DNA of 64,000 nt. Origin: Lysobacteraceae bacterium (GTDB taxonomy: Bacteria > Pseudomonadota > Gammaproteobacteria > Xanthomonadales > Rhodanobacteraceae). The position numbers were made by a program, and so were the translations under genes. The notes under the pieces are model-generated. The model ran no database searches and was not told the origin of the DNA. It worked only from the letters and a program-made list of their open reading frames with translations. Shown in pieces: positions 44,479 to 53,350 of the stretch. The DNA lies in assembly GCA_004143945.1 (NCBI GenBank), contig SEHB01000004.1, forward strand, positions 218,272 through 282,271. The letters are read 5' to 3'. Position 1 is the first letter of the stretch. Each line of letters opens with the position of its first letter.

Positions 44479-45498
44479 TTACTCCGGATCGTTCGCGAAT
44501 CGCGTGGCGGGGAGCTCGAGCCATTCGAGCGCGGTGCGGTGGAACAGGCGGGCCTGGTCGTCGGCCGGCAAGCCGAGCGCGGCGATGCCGCTGCCCGGCT
44601 CCTGCTCGCCGAGCGGGAACGGATAATCGGTGCCGAGCATCACGTGGTCGGCGCCCGCGACCTCGAGCAGGTAGCGCAGCGCGGCCGCGTCGTGCACGCA
44701 GGAATCGAAGTACAGGCGGCCGAGGTAGTCGCGCGGATTGCGCGCGTTGTCGGTCGCGACGAGGTCGGGGCGCATGCGGAACCCGTGCTCGATGCGGCCG
44801 ATCGTGTACGGGAACGCACCACCACCATGCGCGAAGCAGACGCGCAGCCGCGGCAGGCGTTCGAGCACGCCGCCGAAGATCAGGCAGCAGGCCGCGCGTG
44901 ACTGCTCGGCCGGCATGCCGACGAGCCACGGCAGCCAGTACTTCGGCATCGACGCCGCGCCCATCATGTCCCAAGGATGCACGAGGATCGCCGCGCCGAG
45001 TTCGGCCGCGGCTTCGAAGAACGGGAACAGCTCGGGTGCATCGAGGTTCCAGTCGCCGCAGTGCGAGCCGATCTGCACGCCCTGCAGGCCGAGCTGGTCG
45101 ATGCAGCGTTCCATCTCCTGGATCGCGAGCGTGGGTGACTGCAGCGGCACCGTGCCGATGCCCGCGTAGTGGCGCGGATGGCGCCGGCACACCTCGGCCA
45201 TGTGGTCGTTGAGGTGGCGGTGCAGCTCCAGTGCCTGGTTCGGCTTGGCCCAGTACGAGAACAACACGGGCACCGTCGACACCACCTGCACGTCGACGCC
45301 GAATTTCGCGTAGTCGGCGATGCGCACATCGGGGTCGAACGCGTTCGCCCAGACTTCGCGGAAGAACTTGCCGTCCTTGTAGATGCGATGGCGCCCGTCG
45401 GCGTCGATCATGACCGGGAAGCGGTCGTCGCCGTACTTCTCGGCGAGGTTCGGCCAGCGCGGCGGCAGGATGTGGGCGTGCGTGTCGATCTTGAGCAT
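44479..45498 (-). CDS. nbaD: 2-amino-3-carboxymuconate-6-semialdehyde decarboxylase
   Basis: A 339-residue zinc amidohydrolase-fold decarboxylase (ACMSD) that turns aminocarboxymuconate semialdehyde into 2-aminomuconate semialdehyde with release of CO2. Metal ligands are visible: DTHAHILPPRW (HxH), VHPWDMMG, FAHGGGAFPY and GTDYPFPLGE. The early RFPVMIDADGRHRIYKDGKF and GVDVQVVSTVPVLFSYWA closely fit bacterial ACMSD rather than other members of the family. The surrounding kynU, nbaC and dehydrogenase genes support it. Confidence 0.94.
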   Translation of the reverse strand: MLKIDTHAHILPPRWPNLAEKYGDDRFPVMIDADGRHRIYKDGKFFREVWANAFDPDVRIADYAKFGVDVQVVSTVPVLFSYWAKPNQALELHRHLNDHMAEVCRRHPRHYAGIGTVPLQSPTLAIQEMERCIDQLGLQGVQIGSHCGDWNLDAPELFPFFEAAAELGAAILVHPWDMMGAASMPKYWLPWLVGMPAEQSRAACCLIFGGVLERLPRLRVCFAHGGGAFPYTIGRIEHGFRMRPDLVATDNARNPRDYLGRLYFDSCVHDAAALRYLLEVAGADHVMLGTDYPFPLGEQEPGSGIAALGLPADDQARLFHRTALEWLELPATRFANDPE

Positions 45499-45557
45499 GG
45501 CGTGCAAGTGTAACCGCATGCCGCGCCGTCGCGTGCGCTGCGTTCCGGAACCGCGAC

Positions 45558-45586
45558 GGGAACCTCCGGTCCTGCCGGAGGTTCCC
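45558..45586 (-). terminator. strong hairpin after the giant peptidase gene
   Basis: A perfect 12-bp stem GGGAACCTCCGG / CCGGAGGTTCCC with a five-base loop, 20 bp past the peptidase stop codon. No T tract follows on the minus strand, so it may end transcription weakly or protect the RNA 3' end. It separates the peptidase from the decarboxylase gene. Confidence 0.55.
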
Positions 45587-45605
45587 GAGCGGGCGTGGGG
45601 GGACG

Positions 45606-48600
45606 TCAGCCGTCGAAGCCGTCTGCGAAGATGCGCTCGACGCAGGTGACCGCGATGTCGCCGACGTCGGTGGCGCCGACCGTGCCGCTGCCATTCGCGA
45701 TCGTGCACTGGCCCGGCGGGTTCGCAGGCTGGCTCGCGACGTCGACGACGTAACCCGCACCGCTCGCGAGCGGCAACGGGAATGCGAAGCTGCCGTCGGC
45801 TGCGACCGGCAGCGTCTGCGCGCCGCCGTTGAGCGAGAGCACGAGGCCGCTGCCGACGAGGCCGCTCACGGCGCCGCCGATCGTGTACGCGTTGGTCGTG
45901 CACGCGACCTGCACGTTCGTGACATTCGCCGCGCCGACCGTGCCGCTGCCGCCGCTGACGGTGCAGGTCTGCTGGGGCGAGGACGGCTGCGTCGCGACGG
46001 TGACCGCATAGCTGCTGCCGCTCGCGAGCGCGGTCGGGAACGTGAACCCGCCGTCGGACGCGATCGCGAGCGACTGCGCGCCGCCATTGAGCGAGAGCAC
46101 GAGGCCGTTGCCGGCGAGGCCGGTGACGGAGCCGCCGACGGTGTAGGCGTTGGTCACGCAGGTGACGGCGACATTCGTCACGTTGCTCGCACCGACCTGG
46201 CCGCTGCCGTTCGCGATGCTGCAGGTCTGGCTCGGGCCCGTTGGTTGTGTCGCGACGGTGACCGCATAGCTGCTGCCGCTCGCGATCGCGGTCGGGAACG
46301 TGAACGCGCCGTTCGCCGACACCGGCAGCGATTGCGCGCCACCGTTGAGCGAGAGCACGAGGCCGTTGCCCGCGAGGCCGGTGACGGAGCCGCCGACGGT
46401 GTAGGCGTTGGTCACGCAGGTGACGGCGACATTCGTCACGTTGCTCGCACCGACCTGGCCGCCGCCGTTCGCGATGCTGCAGGTCTGGCTCGGGCCGGAC
46501 GGCTGCGTCGCGACCGTGACCGCGTAGCTGCTGCCGGTCGCGAGCGCAGTCGGGAACGTGAACCCGCCATCGGTCGCGATCGCGAGCGTCTGCGCCCCGC
46601 CATTGAGCGAGAGCACGAGGCCCGTGCCTGCAAGGCCCGCGACCGTGCCGCCGACCGTGTGCGTCTCCGGCAATGATGCGGTCTCGGGCACGAGGCACCA
46701 TTCGAGCAGCGTGCCGGTGTCGGAGCTCGCGCCGTCCGTCGCGATCAGCGACCAGGTGCCCGCGAACGCCTGTCCGAGGAACGGCGCGATCGGGTTGTTC
46801 GGCGCATGCGTGCCGCTGATCGCCGGCGGACTGCCCGCGCACTGGGTTTCGACCGGCGTTGCGGCTGCATCGTCGAGCGTGACGTCGACATTGTCGCCAC
46901 TGCAACCGAAGCTGGTGTCGGGCACGCCGGGCCGGTCGACGAGCAACGCAGTGGTCGAGCCGCGCGTCAGCCGGAACGAGAGGTCGCCGACGTAGGTGTG
47001 GTTCGCGCGCACGATCACCTTGAGCCCGCTGAGCAGCGCGGGATCGCTGGTCGTGATCGAACTCGTGAATCCGGTGGTGTCGTTGTCGGGGATCGCCGCG
47101 TTCGGCGTCGCGCAGAGGATGTTCGCGGTCGTGAAGCTGCGGACCGCCGACAACGCGCTGCCGCAGCCGTTGACCGACCGCACGCGCCAGAAGTAGGTCG
47201 TCCCGGCCGAAAGCCCGCTGGCGACGTGGCTCGTCGTCGCGAGCCCGGATGCGCTGAACACGATGTTCGCGAAGCCGGCGTCGGTCGCGACCTCGAGCGT
47301 GTAGGACGCCGCGTTCGCGGCTGCGTTCCACGACAGCGTCGGTGACGTGGAGACGTCGGGCGCACCGTCTGCGGGCGATGCGAGCGTCGGCGCGGCCGGC
47401 GCACCCGCGGTGACGATGAGCTCGATCGGCACCGAGTGTCCGGGGCTGCCGCTCGCGGCACCGTTGACCGTGACCGGATACGTTCCCGCCACGGCCGCGG
47501 CCGACGCCGTGAGCGTCAGCACCGCAGTGCCGCCGGGCACGACCGGATTCGGCACGAACGCCGCGGTCACGCCGGTGGGCAGCGCGCTGGTCGACAGCAT
47601 GACCGCTGCGCTGAAGCCGGACTGGCTGCCGACCTCGATCGTGTACGCGGCCGATCCCGGCGCGCACGTGGACTGCGAGGGCGAGGGCGCGGCGAGCGTG
47701 AAGTCGGCTGCGCCGCTCGCGGTGCATGCCGGACGCGCGCCGCACGCGATGTCGTGTGCCTTGAACGCATCCCAGATGCGGCAGGCATTCGGCGTGCCGT
47801 CGGCGAGGTTGCCGTTGTCGTCGTCGGCGGCGAGGAACACCGTGTACCAGTTGCTCGAGCCGCAGCCGTCGATCGCGGCGGTGATGTTGCACTGGCCGCC
47901 CGAGGTGATGCGGTACGCGCTCTTGCTCGGCACGAGGCTGCCGTACCAGATGCGGTCCATCTCCTGCCAGCCCTGCGTCTCGCCGAATTCGTCGACCAGC
48001 GACTGCGTGAGGTCCCAGTTGGCGGAGCTCGCGATGTAGCTCTCGCAATGTCCTTCGTAACCCATCGGTCCCTGGTACGGGAAAATGCCCGATTGCAGGT
48101 AGGGACAGGCCCAGCGGTCGCAGTTCGGGCCGCCGTTGTTCGTGATCAGGGAGGGCTTGGCGACCACCGCGGTGCCGCGCGTGCTGAAGGCCTCCACGTC
48201 GCGCACGCCGGTGCAGGTGCCGCAATTGTGGCAGGGCTGGCCCGGGATGAAGTTGTGGCCGATGCACGAATCCTTGGTCTCGAGGAACGCGAACGTGTCG
48301 CCTACCGCTTCGCCGGTGCCGTATTCGCTGGCCGCCCCGCCGCTGTTCTGGTCCATGCCATGGCCCCACTCGTGCAGGAACACCGCCGCGATTTCTCCGG
48401 TGTTCGAGCAGCCGCCGCCGGAGCGGAAGAAGCTCATCGAGGTGCCGTTCCAGCCGGCGTTGCACTGGTCGTTGACGTTCATGTTGGCGGTGACGGTGCT
48501 GCCGAGCCACGCATTGCCCGGCAGGAACGTCACGGCTTTGCGGTTGATGTTGGTCAGGTGGTAGAAGCCGGTGCGCGAGGCGTGCGTGTTGCCTGCGCCG

Positions 48601-49832
48601 CCGACGCCCGGCGTCGTGCAGTCGGTGCCGCCGCTGGTGCCGAACGCGAGGTTGCCGGTGGTGTTGTTGGCGAGCGAGATCGCGCCGCAGTTGTCGCTCA
48701 TGCGGAAGTAGCGGCCGTTGAGCGTGACCGTCGCGGTGCCGCCGGTGTAGTCGTAGATGCCGAGCACGTCGGTGATCTTGGTGCCGTTGTTGGTCACGCT
48801 CGCGAACGGCATCGGCACCACCACCTCGGGATCGGTATTGGTGGTCGGATAGATGCCGGCGGTGACCGTCGCGTCGACGTTGAGCGTGAGGTTGCGGACT
48901 TCGATCACGCGGTTCGCGTGCGCGTCGAACAGGACTTCGTAGGTGGTCGGGTCGTCGATCAGCCGGAACACGAAGCGCCACGCGAGCCGGTGCTCGTAGC
49001 CGCTGCCCGCGGTGCCGATGAAGCGTTCGCCCGCGACTTCACCGGCAGGTGCGACCGGCAACAACACGCGTTCGCCGGCTTCGAGCACCTCCGACAGTTC
49101 GACGTCGGCCGCGAAGCCGAGTTCGCGCCAGGCGAGGTCGAAGGCCTGGGTGGGACCGGACACCGGCTGCGTGTCGATCATCACGGGCGCGACGCGCTCG
49201 CTGCCGAACTGCACGAGGTTGCCGTGCGAGAGGCGGAAGAACAACTGCGCGCCGTCGACGCGCACGCCCTCGTGCACCTGCGCGAACGCGACGAACCAGT
49301 GCGTGGAGCCGTCGCCGTACGGCGTGCTGTTGGCCGCATCGAGCTCGAACTCGAGTCCGTCGGTCTTGAGCAGGTCGCGGTTGGCCTCGATGAATCCACG
49401 CAGGCGCGCCTCGACGATGCCGCGATCGATCGCATCGCCCGCGTGCAGGCCGAGCGAGTCCGCGGCGAGGGAGTTGCCGCGTCCCGGCAGCAGCCCGATG
49501 CCACTGCCCTGGATCAGGTTCGGGCGGTCGGCGCGCAGGTCCCAGCGCACGTCCCAGCTGCCACCGGCGCGACGCAGGAACGACTCGATCGCGGGCGCCG
49601 CCGGCGTCGATGCATCGAGGTGCAGCGTCTGCGCCAGCTCGGGCTGCACCCTGAGTTCGGGCGCGATGAACGCGCGCTGGAGCTTGGGCGGCATGCCGTC
49701 CCAGGGCTGGATCGCCATCGCCGTCGACGAAAGCAGCAACGCGGCAAGAAATGCGAGCAGGTGCAGGCTGCGCCTCGATCCGCCGCAACGGGTGGCGCGG
49801 TTCCTTCCGGAACCGGATGGTGTGCGTGGCAT
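45606..49832 (-). CDS. giant secreted M36-like zinc metallopeptidase with FN3, P-domain and four tandem repeats
   Basis: A 1408-residue exported protein. A signal peptide (to about 40) is followed by an FTP-like propeptide region (about 100-320). In the catalytic domain, VFLHEWGHGMDQNSGG has the zinc-binding His487 and His491 with Glu488, and GTGEAVGDTFAFLE gives the third ligand, as in fungalysin (M36). Beyond about residue 750 come Ig/FN3-type modules, a proprotein-convertase-like P-domain (about 900-1050) and four near-identical 86-residue repeats. It ends RIFADGFDG. GGGGGAG lies seven bases before the ATG. Probably secreted for protein degradation; it interrupts the kynurenine cluster without an evident link. 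Confidence 0.88.
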   Translation of the reverse strand: MPRTPSGSGRNRATRCGGSRRSLHLLAFLAALLLSSTAMAIQPWDGMPPKLQRAFIAPELRVQPELAQTLHLDASTPAAPAIESFLRRAGGSWDVRWDLRADRPNLIQGSGIGLLPGRGNSLAADSLGLHAGDAIDRGIVEARLRGFIEANRDLLKTDGLEFELDAANSTPYGDGSTHWFVAFAQVHEGVRVDGAQLFFRLSHGNLVQFGSERVAPVMIDTQPVSGPTQAFDLAWRELGFAADVELSEVLEAGERVLLPVAPAGEVAGERFIGTAGSGYEHRLAWRFVFRLIDDPTTYEVLFDAHANRVIEVRNLTLNVDATVTAGIYPTTNTDPEVVVPMPFASVTNNGTKITDVLGIYDYTGGTATVTLNGRYFRMSDNCGAISLANNTTGNLAFGTSGGTDCTTPGVGGAGNTHASRTGFYHLTNINRKAVTFLPGNAWLGSTVTANMNVNDQCNAGWNGTSMSFFRSGGGCSNTGEIAAVFLHEWGHGMDQNSGGAASEYGTGEAVGDTFAFLETKDSCIGHNFIPGQPCHNCGTCTGVRDVEAFSTRGTAVVAKPSLITNNGGPNCDRWACPYLQSGIFPYQGPMGYEGHCESYIASSANWDLTQSLVDEFGETQGWQEMDRIWYGSLVPSKSAYRITSGGQCNITAAIDGCGSSNWYTVFLAADDDNGNLADGTPNACRIWDAFKAHDIACGARPACTASGAADFTLAAPSPSQSTCAPGSAAYTIEVGSQSGFSAAVMLSTSALPTGVTAAFVPNPVVPGGTAVLTLTASAAAVAGTYPVTVNGAASGSPGHSVPIELIVTAGAPAAPTLASPADGAPDVSTSPTLSWNAAANAASYTLEVATDAGFANIVFSASGLATTSHVASGLSAGTTYFWRVRSVNGCGSALSAVRSFTTANILCATPNAAIPDNDTTGFTSSITTSDPALLSGLKVIVRANHTYVGDLSFRLTRGSTTALLVDRPGVPDTSFGCSGDNVDVTLDDAAATPVETQCAGSPPAISGTHAPNNPIAPFLGQAFAGTWSLIATDGASSDTGTLLEWCLVPETASLPETHTVGGTVAGLAGTGLVLSLNGGAQTLAIATDGGFTFPTALATGSSYAVTVATQPSGPSQTCSIANGGGQVGASNVTNVAVTCVTNAYTVGGSVTGLAGNGLVLSLNGGAQSLPVSANGAFTFPTAIASGSSYAVTVATQPTGPSQTCSIANGSGQVGASNVTNVAVTCVTNAYTVGGSVTGLAGNGLVLSLNGGAQSLAIASDGGFTFPTALASGSSYAVTVATQPSSPQQTCTVSGGSGTVGAANVTNVQVACTTNAYTIGGAVSGLVGSGLVLSLNGGAQTLPVAADGSFAFPLPLASGAGYVVDVASQPANPPGQCTIANGSGTVGATDVGDIAVTCVERIFADGFDG
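45636..46667. repeat. four in-frame tandem repeats of 258 bp inside the metallopeptidase gene
   Basis: Each 86-residue unit has the plan (Y/H)TVGG.V.GL.G.GLVLSLN, then GGAQ, FTFPTA, YAVTVATQP and C.IANG.G.VGA.NVTN ending with a Cys. Units two and three are nearly identical at DNA level; the last (45636-45893) is the most diverged. The exact phase is arbitrary. Similar modules are seen as stalk repeats in secreted proteins of high-GC Proteobacteria. Confidence 0.9.
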
Positions 49833-50162
49833 CGGTCTCTCCCCCGGATGAATGGCAACGCCGCGCCATCGACGCCGCGCAAGGCGCGCGGATGGCGGGC
49901 TCAGGCTGCGGACGCGCGGCGCGACCCGCTCACGGGCGCTCGCCGCTGGATCCCCTTCCGAATCCGCAGTCCCAATCTACCACGGGCGACGGTTTTCACA
50001 GGTCGGCCGCTTGCCGCCGCCAGGGAGGTGTACTGCAGCATGGACGCGCGCAGCGGCTCGCGGTGCGATTGCGGCGACAGTTCGGGCCGACGCTGCTCCC
50101 ACAAGGAGCTCGCGCGGCAGTCCCTTCCTCGAGGAGCGCCGGTCGCCCTGCGGTCGCCCAGC
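49833..50162. other. intergenic region upstream of the metallopeptidase gene
   Basis: No gene is apparent. The half near 49833 holds the ribosome site of the peptidase. TAGATT (minus strand, about 49974-49979) could be a -10 element, but its -35 is poor. The half near 50090-50150 contains fragments of the family 3 repeat (CTGCTCCCACAAGGAGCTCG). The stop codon of the FUSC gene lies at its edge, so this is also that gene's 3' end. Confidence 0.45.
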
Positions 50163-52235
50163 CTACGGGGCAGGACGAGACGGCGGCGCGAGCAGGTGCG
50201 CGATCGAATCCAGCGCGTCGGTGATGCGGTCGAGCGCTTCGGCGATCGCGGCGCGGTGGGGCGACTCTTCGTCGCCGCAGTCGCCGAGTGCCGCCGCGAG
50301 CGCGCGTTCCTGGCGGCGCAGGAACGCCGAAGCGGGCGCGTGGCCGTCGCGCAGGCTCGTCGCGAGTGCCTGCATGCGCGCTTCCACTTCGCTTGCGAAC
50401 GCGAGCAGGTCGGTGCCGAGGGGCGGAGAGGCCGCTTCGCCGAGCGCTGCTTCGAGCAGCATGCTCGCGCGGATGAGACGGTTCGCGTTCGCGAACAGGG
50501 CGTCCGCGAGCGCGAGCAGGCGGCGATCGGCGCCGGGTTCGCCGCGCATGCGCGCGAGCGAGGCCTCGGCGTTCGAGCGCGCGCTGCGTGCGGCGCGGCG
50601 CGAGCGCGCGCGCGTGGCGGCGTCGCCGTGCAGCAGGTCGTGGAAGTACACGCGATAGGCATCCAGCATCCGCGCGATCGCGGGTCGCACCTGCATGCGC
50701 TCGCGCGTCGGCCACAGGGCATAGGCGGCGAGTGCGAACAGGCTGCCCGCGATGCTGGCGCTGCCGCGCGCGCTCATCGTTTCGCCGGGCTCGATGCCGT
50801 GGAACGACAGCAGGATCACCACCGCGGCGGTCAGCAGCACGACGCCGAGTCCGTAATGCACGGTGACCAGCAGCCGGTAGCCCGCGCAGAGCAGGCCGAG
50901 CAGTGCCAGCTGTTCCCAATCGCCCCCGAATGCGTAGTGGACGAGCGCGGTCGCGAGGAGCAGGCCGCCGAGCGTGCCCGCCACGCGCAGCAACCCGTGG
51001 CGGAACGTGCCCGCGTAGTCGGGCTTGAGCACGATCGCGATCGTCATCGGGATCCAGTAGCCGTGCGGCAGCGCGAGCGCGCGCTCGAGCACCACCGCGA
51101 TCGCGAGGCAGGCGCCGCAACGCAGCGCGTGGCGGAACGCGACCGAGGACAGCGCGACGTTCGCGCGCAGCACGCCGATCGCATCGCGCGGTCGCAGCCG
51201 GCGCGGGAGCCCATGCTCGGCGCTGAGCTCGCGCAGTTCGCCGCGGCTGCCGGCATAGGCCGCGTTGCGGACGGCCGCGCGCAACTGGCCCGCGAGCACT
51301 TCGGCGCGCACCACCGCGACCGCACGCAGGCCGCGCTCGCGCGGCAGCGTCGACCCGTCGCGCAGCGCGACCAGCGCGCCGAGCGCGGCGTCGAATCCTT
51401 CCATCGCCGCGTTCGCCGCGAGCGGACTGGCGCCGCGCTCGAGCGCTTCCGCGATCGCGTCGAACGCGCGCGCGGCGTATTCCTGCAACCGCTCGATCGT
51501 CGCGCGGCTCGCCTCGTCGTGCAGGCCGGCCAGCGCCAGGAGTTCGAGGCGCGCGCGTTCGAGCAGGGCGGCGAGCACTCGGAAACGCTCCATCACCGGG
51601 CCGCGCGCGCGATCGCTGCCGTGCAGCTGCCTTTCGAGGTCGAGCAGTGCTCGTGTCTGCGGCGGTGCATCGGTCTGGTCGCTGCGCCCGCGCGCGGCGC
51701 GTGCGAGCTGGCGGCACAGCGCGGCAAGGCTTTCGCGCTCGGGCCCGTAGCGCCCGAGGGGCCACGCCGCGATCGCAAACGTGGTCTGCAGCGCGCCACC
51801 CGCGAAGATCAGCGACGCGGCGACCAGCGCACCGGCCGCGTCGCGTGGCTCCGCGCCCATCACGATCAGCAGGATCATGCTGGTCAGCCCCGCGCGTCCC
51901 GCGTCGGGACCTAGCGCGACGAGCAGGCCCCCCGCGATGCCCCACAGCAGCGCAGCGCACGCAAGCATCGGCGTGCTCGCCCCGAGCAGGCTGCCGACGA
52001 ACGCGGACGCCGCCGCGGCGAGCGCGGTCAGCAGCATCCGGCGCAGCCGCTGGCGGTACGGCCCCGGCTGGTCGGTGAACATCGTGTTGAGCGCGCCGGT
52101 CGCGACGCCGACGCCGGCCGCGACATGGCCGGTCGCGACGCCGATGCCGAGTGGCAGCACGATCGCCGCGGCATTGCGCAGTGCCACGCGCAGCGGCACG
52201 TCGCGCGGTTCGAACTGGATCAGGCTCCGCAGCAT
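50163..52235 (-). CDS. FUSC-family inner-membrane exporter
   Basis: A 690-residue protein with two repeats of membrane helices (about 20-160 and 385-510), each followed by a helical cytosolic domain. This is the fusaric acid resistance/YccS/AaeB architecture. The motif WIPMTIAIVLKPDYAGTFRHG is the well conserved FUSC signature, matched in the N-terminal half by GVGVATGALNTMFTDQPGPYR. AaeB exports aromatic carboxylates. Lying 33 bp after nbaC, it might export anthranilates or muconates, but that is only inference from position. Confidence 0.9.
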   Translation of the reverse strand: MLRSLIQFEPRDVPLRVALRNAAAIVLPLGIGVATGHVAAGVGVATGALNTMFTDQPGPYRQRLRRMLLTALAAAASAFVGSLLGASTPMLACAALLWGIAGGLLVALGPDAGRAGLTSMILLIVMGAEPRDAAGALVAASLIFAGGALQTTFAIAAWPLGRYGPERESLAALCRQLARAARGRSDQTDAPPQTRALLDLERQLHGSDRARGPVMERFRVLAALLERARLELLALAGLHDEASRATIERLQEYAARAFDAIAEALERGASPLAANAAMEGFDAALGALVALRDGSTLPRERGLRAVAVVRAEVLAGQLRAAVRNAAYAGSRGELRELSAEHGLPRRLRPRDAIGVLRANVALSSVAFRHALRCGACLAIAVVLERALALPHGYWIPMTIAIVLKPDYAGTFRHGLLRVAGTLGGLLLATALVHYAFGGDWEQLALLGLLCAGYRLLVTVHYGLGVVLLTAAVVILLSFHGIEPGETMSARGSASIAGSLFALAAYALWPTRERMQVRPAIARMLDAYRVYFHDLLHGDAATRARSRRAARSARSNAEASLARMRGEPGADRRLLALADALFANANRLIRASMLLEAALGEAASPPLGTDLLAFASEVEARMQALATSLRDGHAPASAFLRRQERALAAALGDCGDEESPHRAAIAEALDRITDALDSIAHLLAPPSRPAP

Positions 52236-52268
52236 CGTCGCCGAAAGCTACTCGCGGGTCGCGCGTGC

Positions 52269-52790
52269 TCAGCCGAGGTACTTGTCCGGCGCGGGATTGA
52301 GGTGGCCGCAGGCGTCGCAGGTGCGCGCGTCGGTCGAGCGGTAGAAGCGCTCGAACACGGCCGGGAAATCGTTCTCGATGTCGCGCAGCGGGAAATACTC
52401 TTCATACAGCTTGTGATTGCATTCGACGCAATACCACATCAGCGCATCCTGCTCGTGCGGGAGGCGCTTGCGCTCGATCACGAGGCCGACCGAACCGGCC
52501 ATGCGTTGCGGCGAGTGCGGAACGCGCGGCGGCAGGTAGAACACTTCGCCCGCGCGGATCGGGACGTCGCGCGCGCGTCCGTCCTCCTGGATCCGCAGCA
52601 CCATCTCGCCTTCGATCTGCAGGAAGAACTCGGGGCCTTCCTCCTGGTGGTAATCGGTGCGCTGGTTCGGCCCGCCGACGATCATCACGATGAAGTCGCC
52701 ATCGACGATGCACTTGTTGCCGACCGGCGGCTTCAGCAGGTGGCGGTGCTCGTCGATCCAGCGTTGCAGGTTGAAGGCAGCGGGGAGCAT
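52269..52790 (-). CDS. nbaC: 3-hydroxyanthranilate 3,4-dioxygenase
   Basis: A 173-residue cupin that opens the ring of 3-hydroxyanthranilate to aminocarboxymuconate semialdehyde. [20 protein letters not shown] holds the Fe(II)-binding His and Glu, [10 protein letters not shown] the second His and substrate-binding Arg, and the C-terminal [15 protein letters not shown] with ARTCDACGH forms the rubredoxin-like second metal site of bacterial enzymes. Length is normal. Its product feeds the decarboxylase encoded at 44479-45498. Confidence 0.97.
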   Translation of the reverse strand: MLPAAFNLQRWIDEHRHLLKPPVGNKCIVDGDFIVMIVGGPNQRTDYHQEEGPEFFLQIEGEMVLRIQEDGRARDVPIRAGEVFYLPPRVPHSPQRMAGSVGLVIERKRLPHEQDALMWYCVECNHKLYEEYFPLRDIENDFPAVFERFYRSTDARTCDACGHLNPAPDKYLG

Positions 52791-52840
52791 GTGCGGGTCC
52801 GGCCGAGGATCGAGCCCGCAGTCTATCGCCCGCATGCGGC

Positions 52841-52897
52841 GCCGTCGCGGCCTGGCCCTTCGACTGCGGCCTTCGGCCTGCGCTCGGGGCGAACGGG
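52841..52897. repeat. half copy of the 120-bp intergenic repeat (family 2), copy 3
   Basis: GCGGCCTTCGGCCTGCGCTC with the flanking CCCTTCGACT and GGGGCGAACGG match the second half of the units at 4890-5012 and 5110-5230. It fills the gap between nbaC and the RidA-family gene, inside an otherwise tight gene cluster. Confidence 0.75.
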
Positions 52898-52918
52898 GTT
52901 CGTTTGGCCGAGGCCCGA

Positions 52919-53350
52919 TCAGCTGCGCGGGCGCAGCACGGCGATGCACTTGAGTTCGATCGCGATCGGCGTCGGCAGCGCGGTGATGCCGAGCGTGGTG
53001 CGGCACGGCGCCGACGCGGGATCGGGGAAGAATTCGGCGTAGACGCGGTTGTAGGCCGCGAAGTCGCGTGCCATGTCGGTGAGGAACACGGTCACGTCGA
53101 CGAGGTCTTCCCAGCGCGCGCCGCTGGCCTCGAGCACCGCGCGCACGTTCGCGAACACCTGGCGGCACTGAGCCTCGATGTCGTGACCGACGAGTCGGCC
53201 GTCGGCATCGTGGCGATTGCCCGGTATCTCGTTGCTGCCCGGCGTGCGCGGACCCACGCCCGAAAGGAACAGGAGATCACCGACGCGTCGCGCATGCGGG
53301 TACGCGCCGACCGGCGCAGGCGCGCGACCGGTGCTGACGCTGCCGCTCAC
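52919..53350 (-). CDS. nbaF: RidA-family protein, probable 2-aminomuconate deaminase
   Basis: A 143-residue YjgF/RidA protein. [20 protein letters not shown] is the N-terminal motif, and [40 protein letters not shown] and [20 protein letters not shown] form the trimer-interface pocket with its Arg and Glu. The insert [15 protein letters not shown] is typical of the aminomuconate deaminase subgroup. Context fits hydrolysis of 2-aminomuconate to 4-oxalocrotonate. The start is a GTG whose GTGA overlaps the stop of the upstream gene. Confidence 0.88.
   Translation of the reverse strand: MSGSVSTGRAPAPVGAYPHARRVGDLLFLSGVGPRTPGSNEIPGNRHDADGRLVGHDIEAQCRQVFANVRAVLEASGARWEDLVDVTVFLTDMARDFAAYNRVYAEFFPDPASAPCRTTLGITALPTPIAIELKCIAVLRPRS

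Noticed and set aside
45636..46667. Tandem repeats as a CRISPR array
   Set aside because: The period is 258 bp, all units are coding and in frame, and there are no unique spacers between short identical repeats.
47436..51914. A 1492-codon plus-strand open frame
   Set aside because: It runs antisense through the metallopeptidase and FUSC genes, and its composition (Arg, Ala, Gly, Val, Asp, Glu repeats) is typical of shadow frames.
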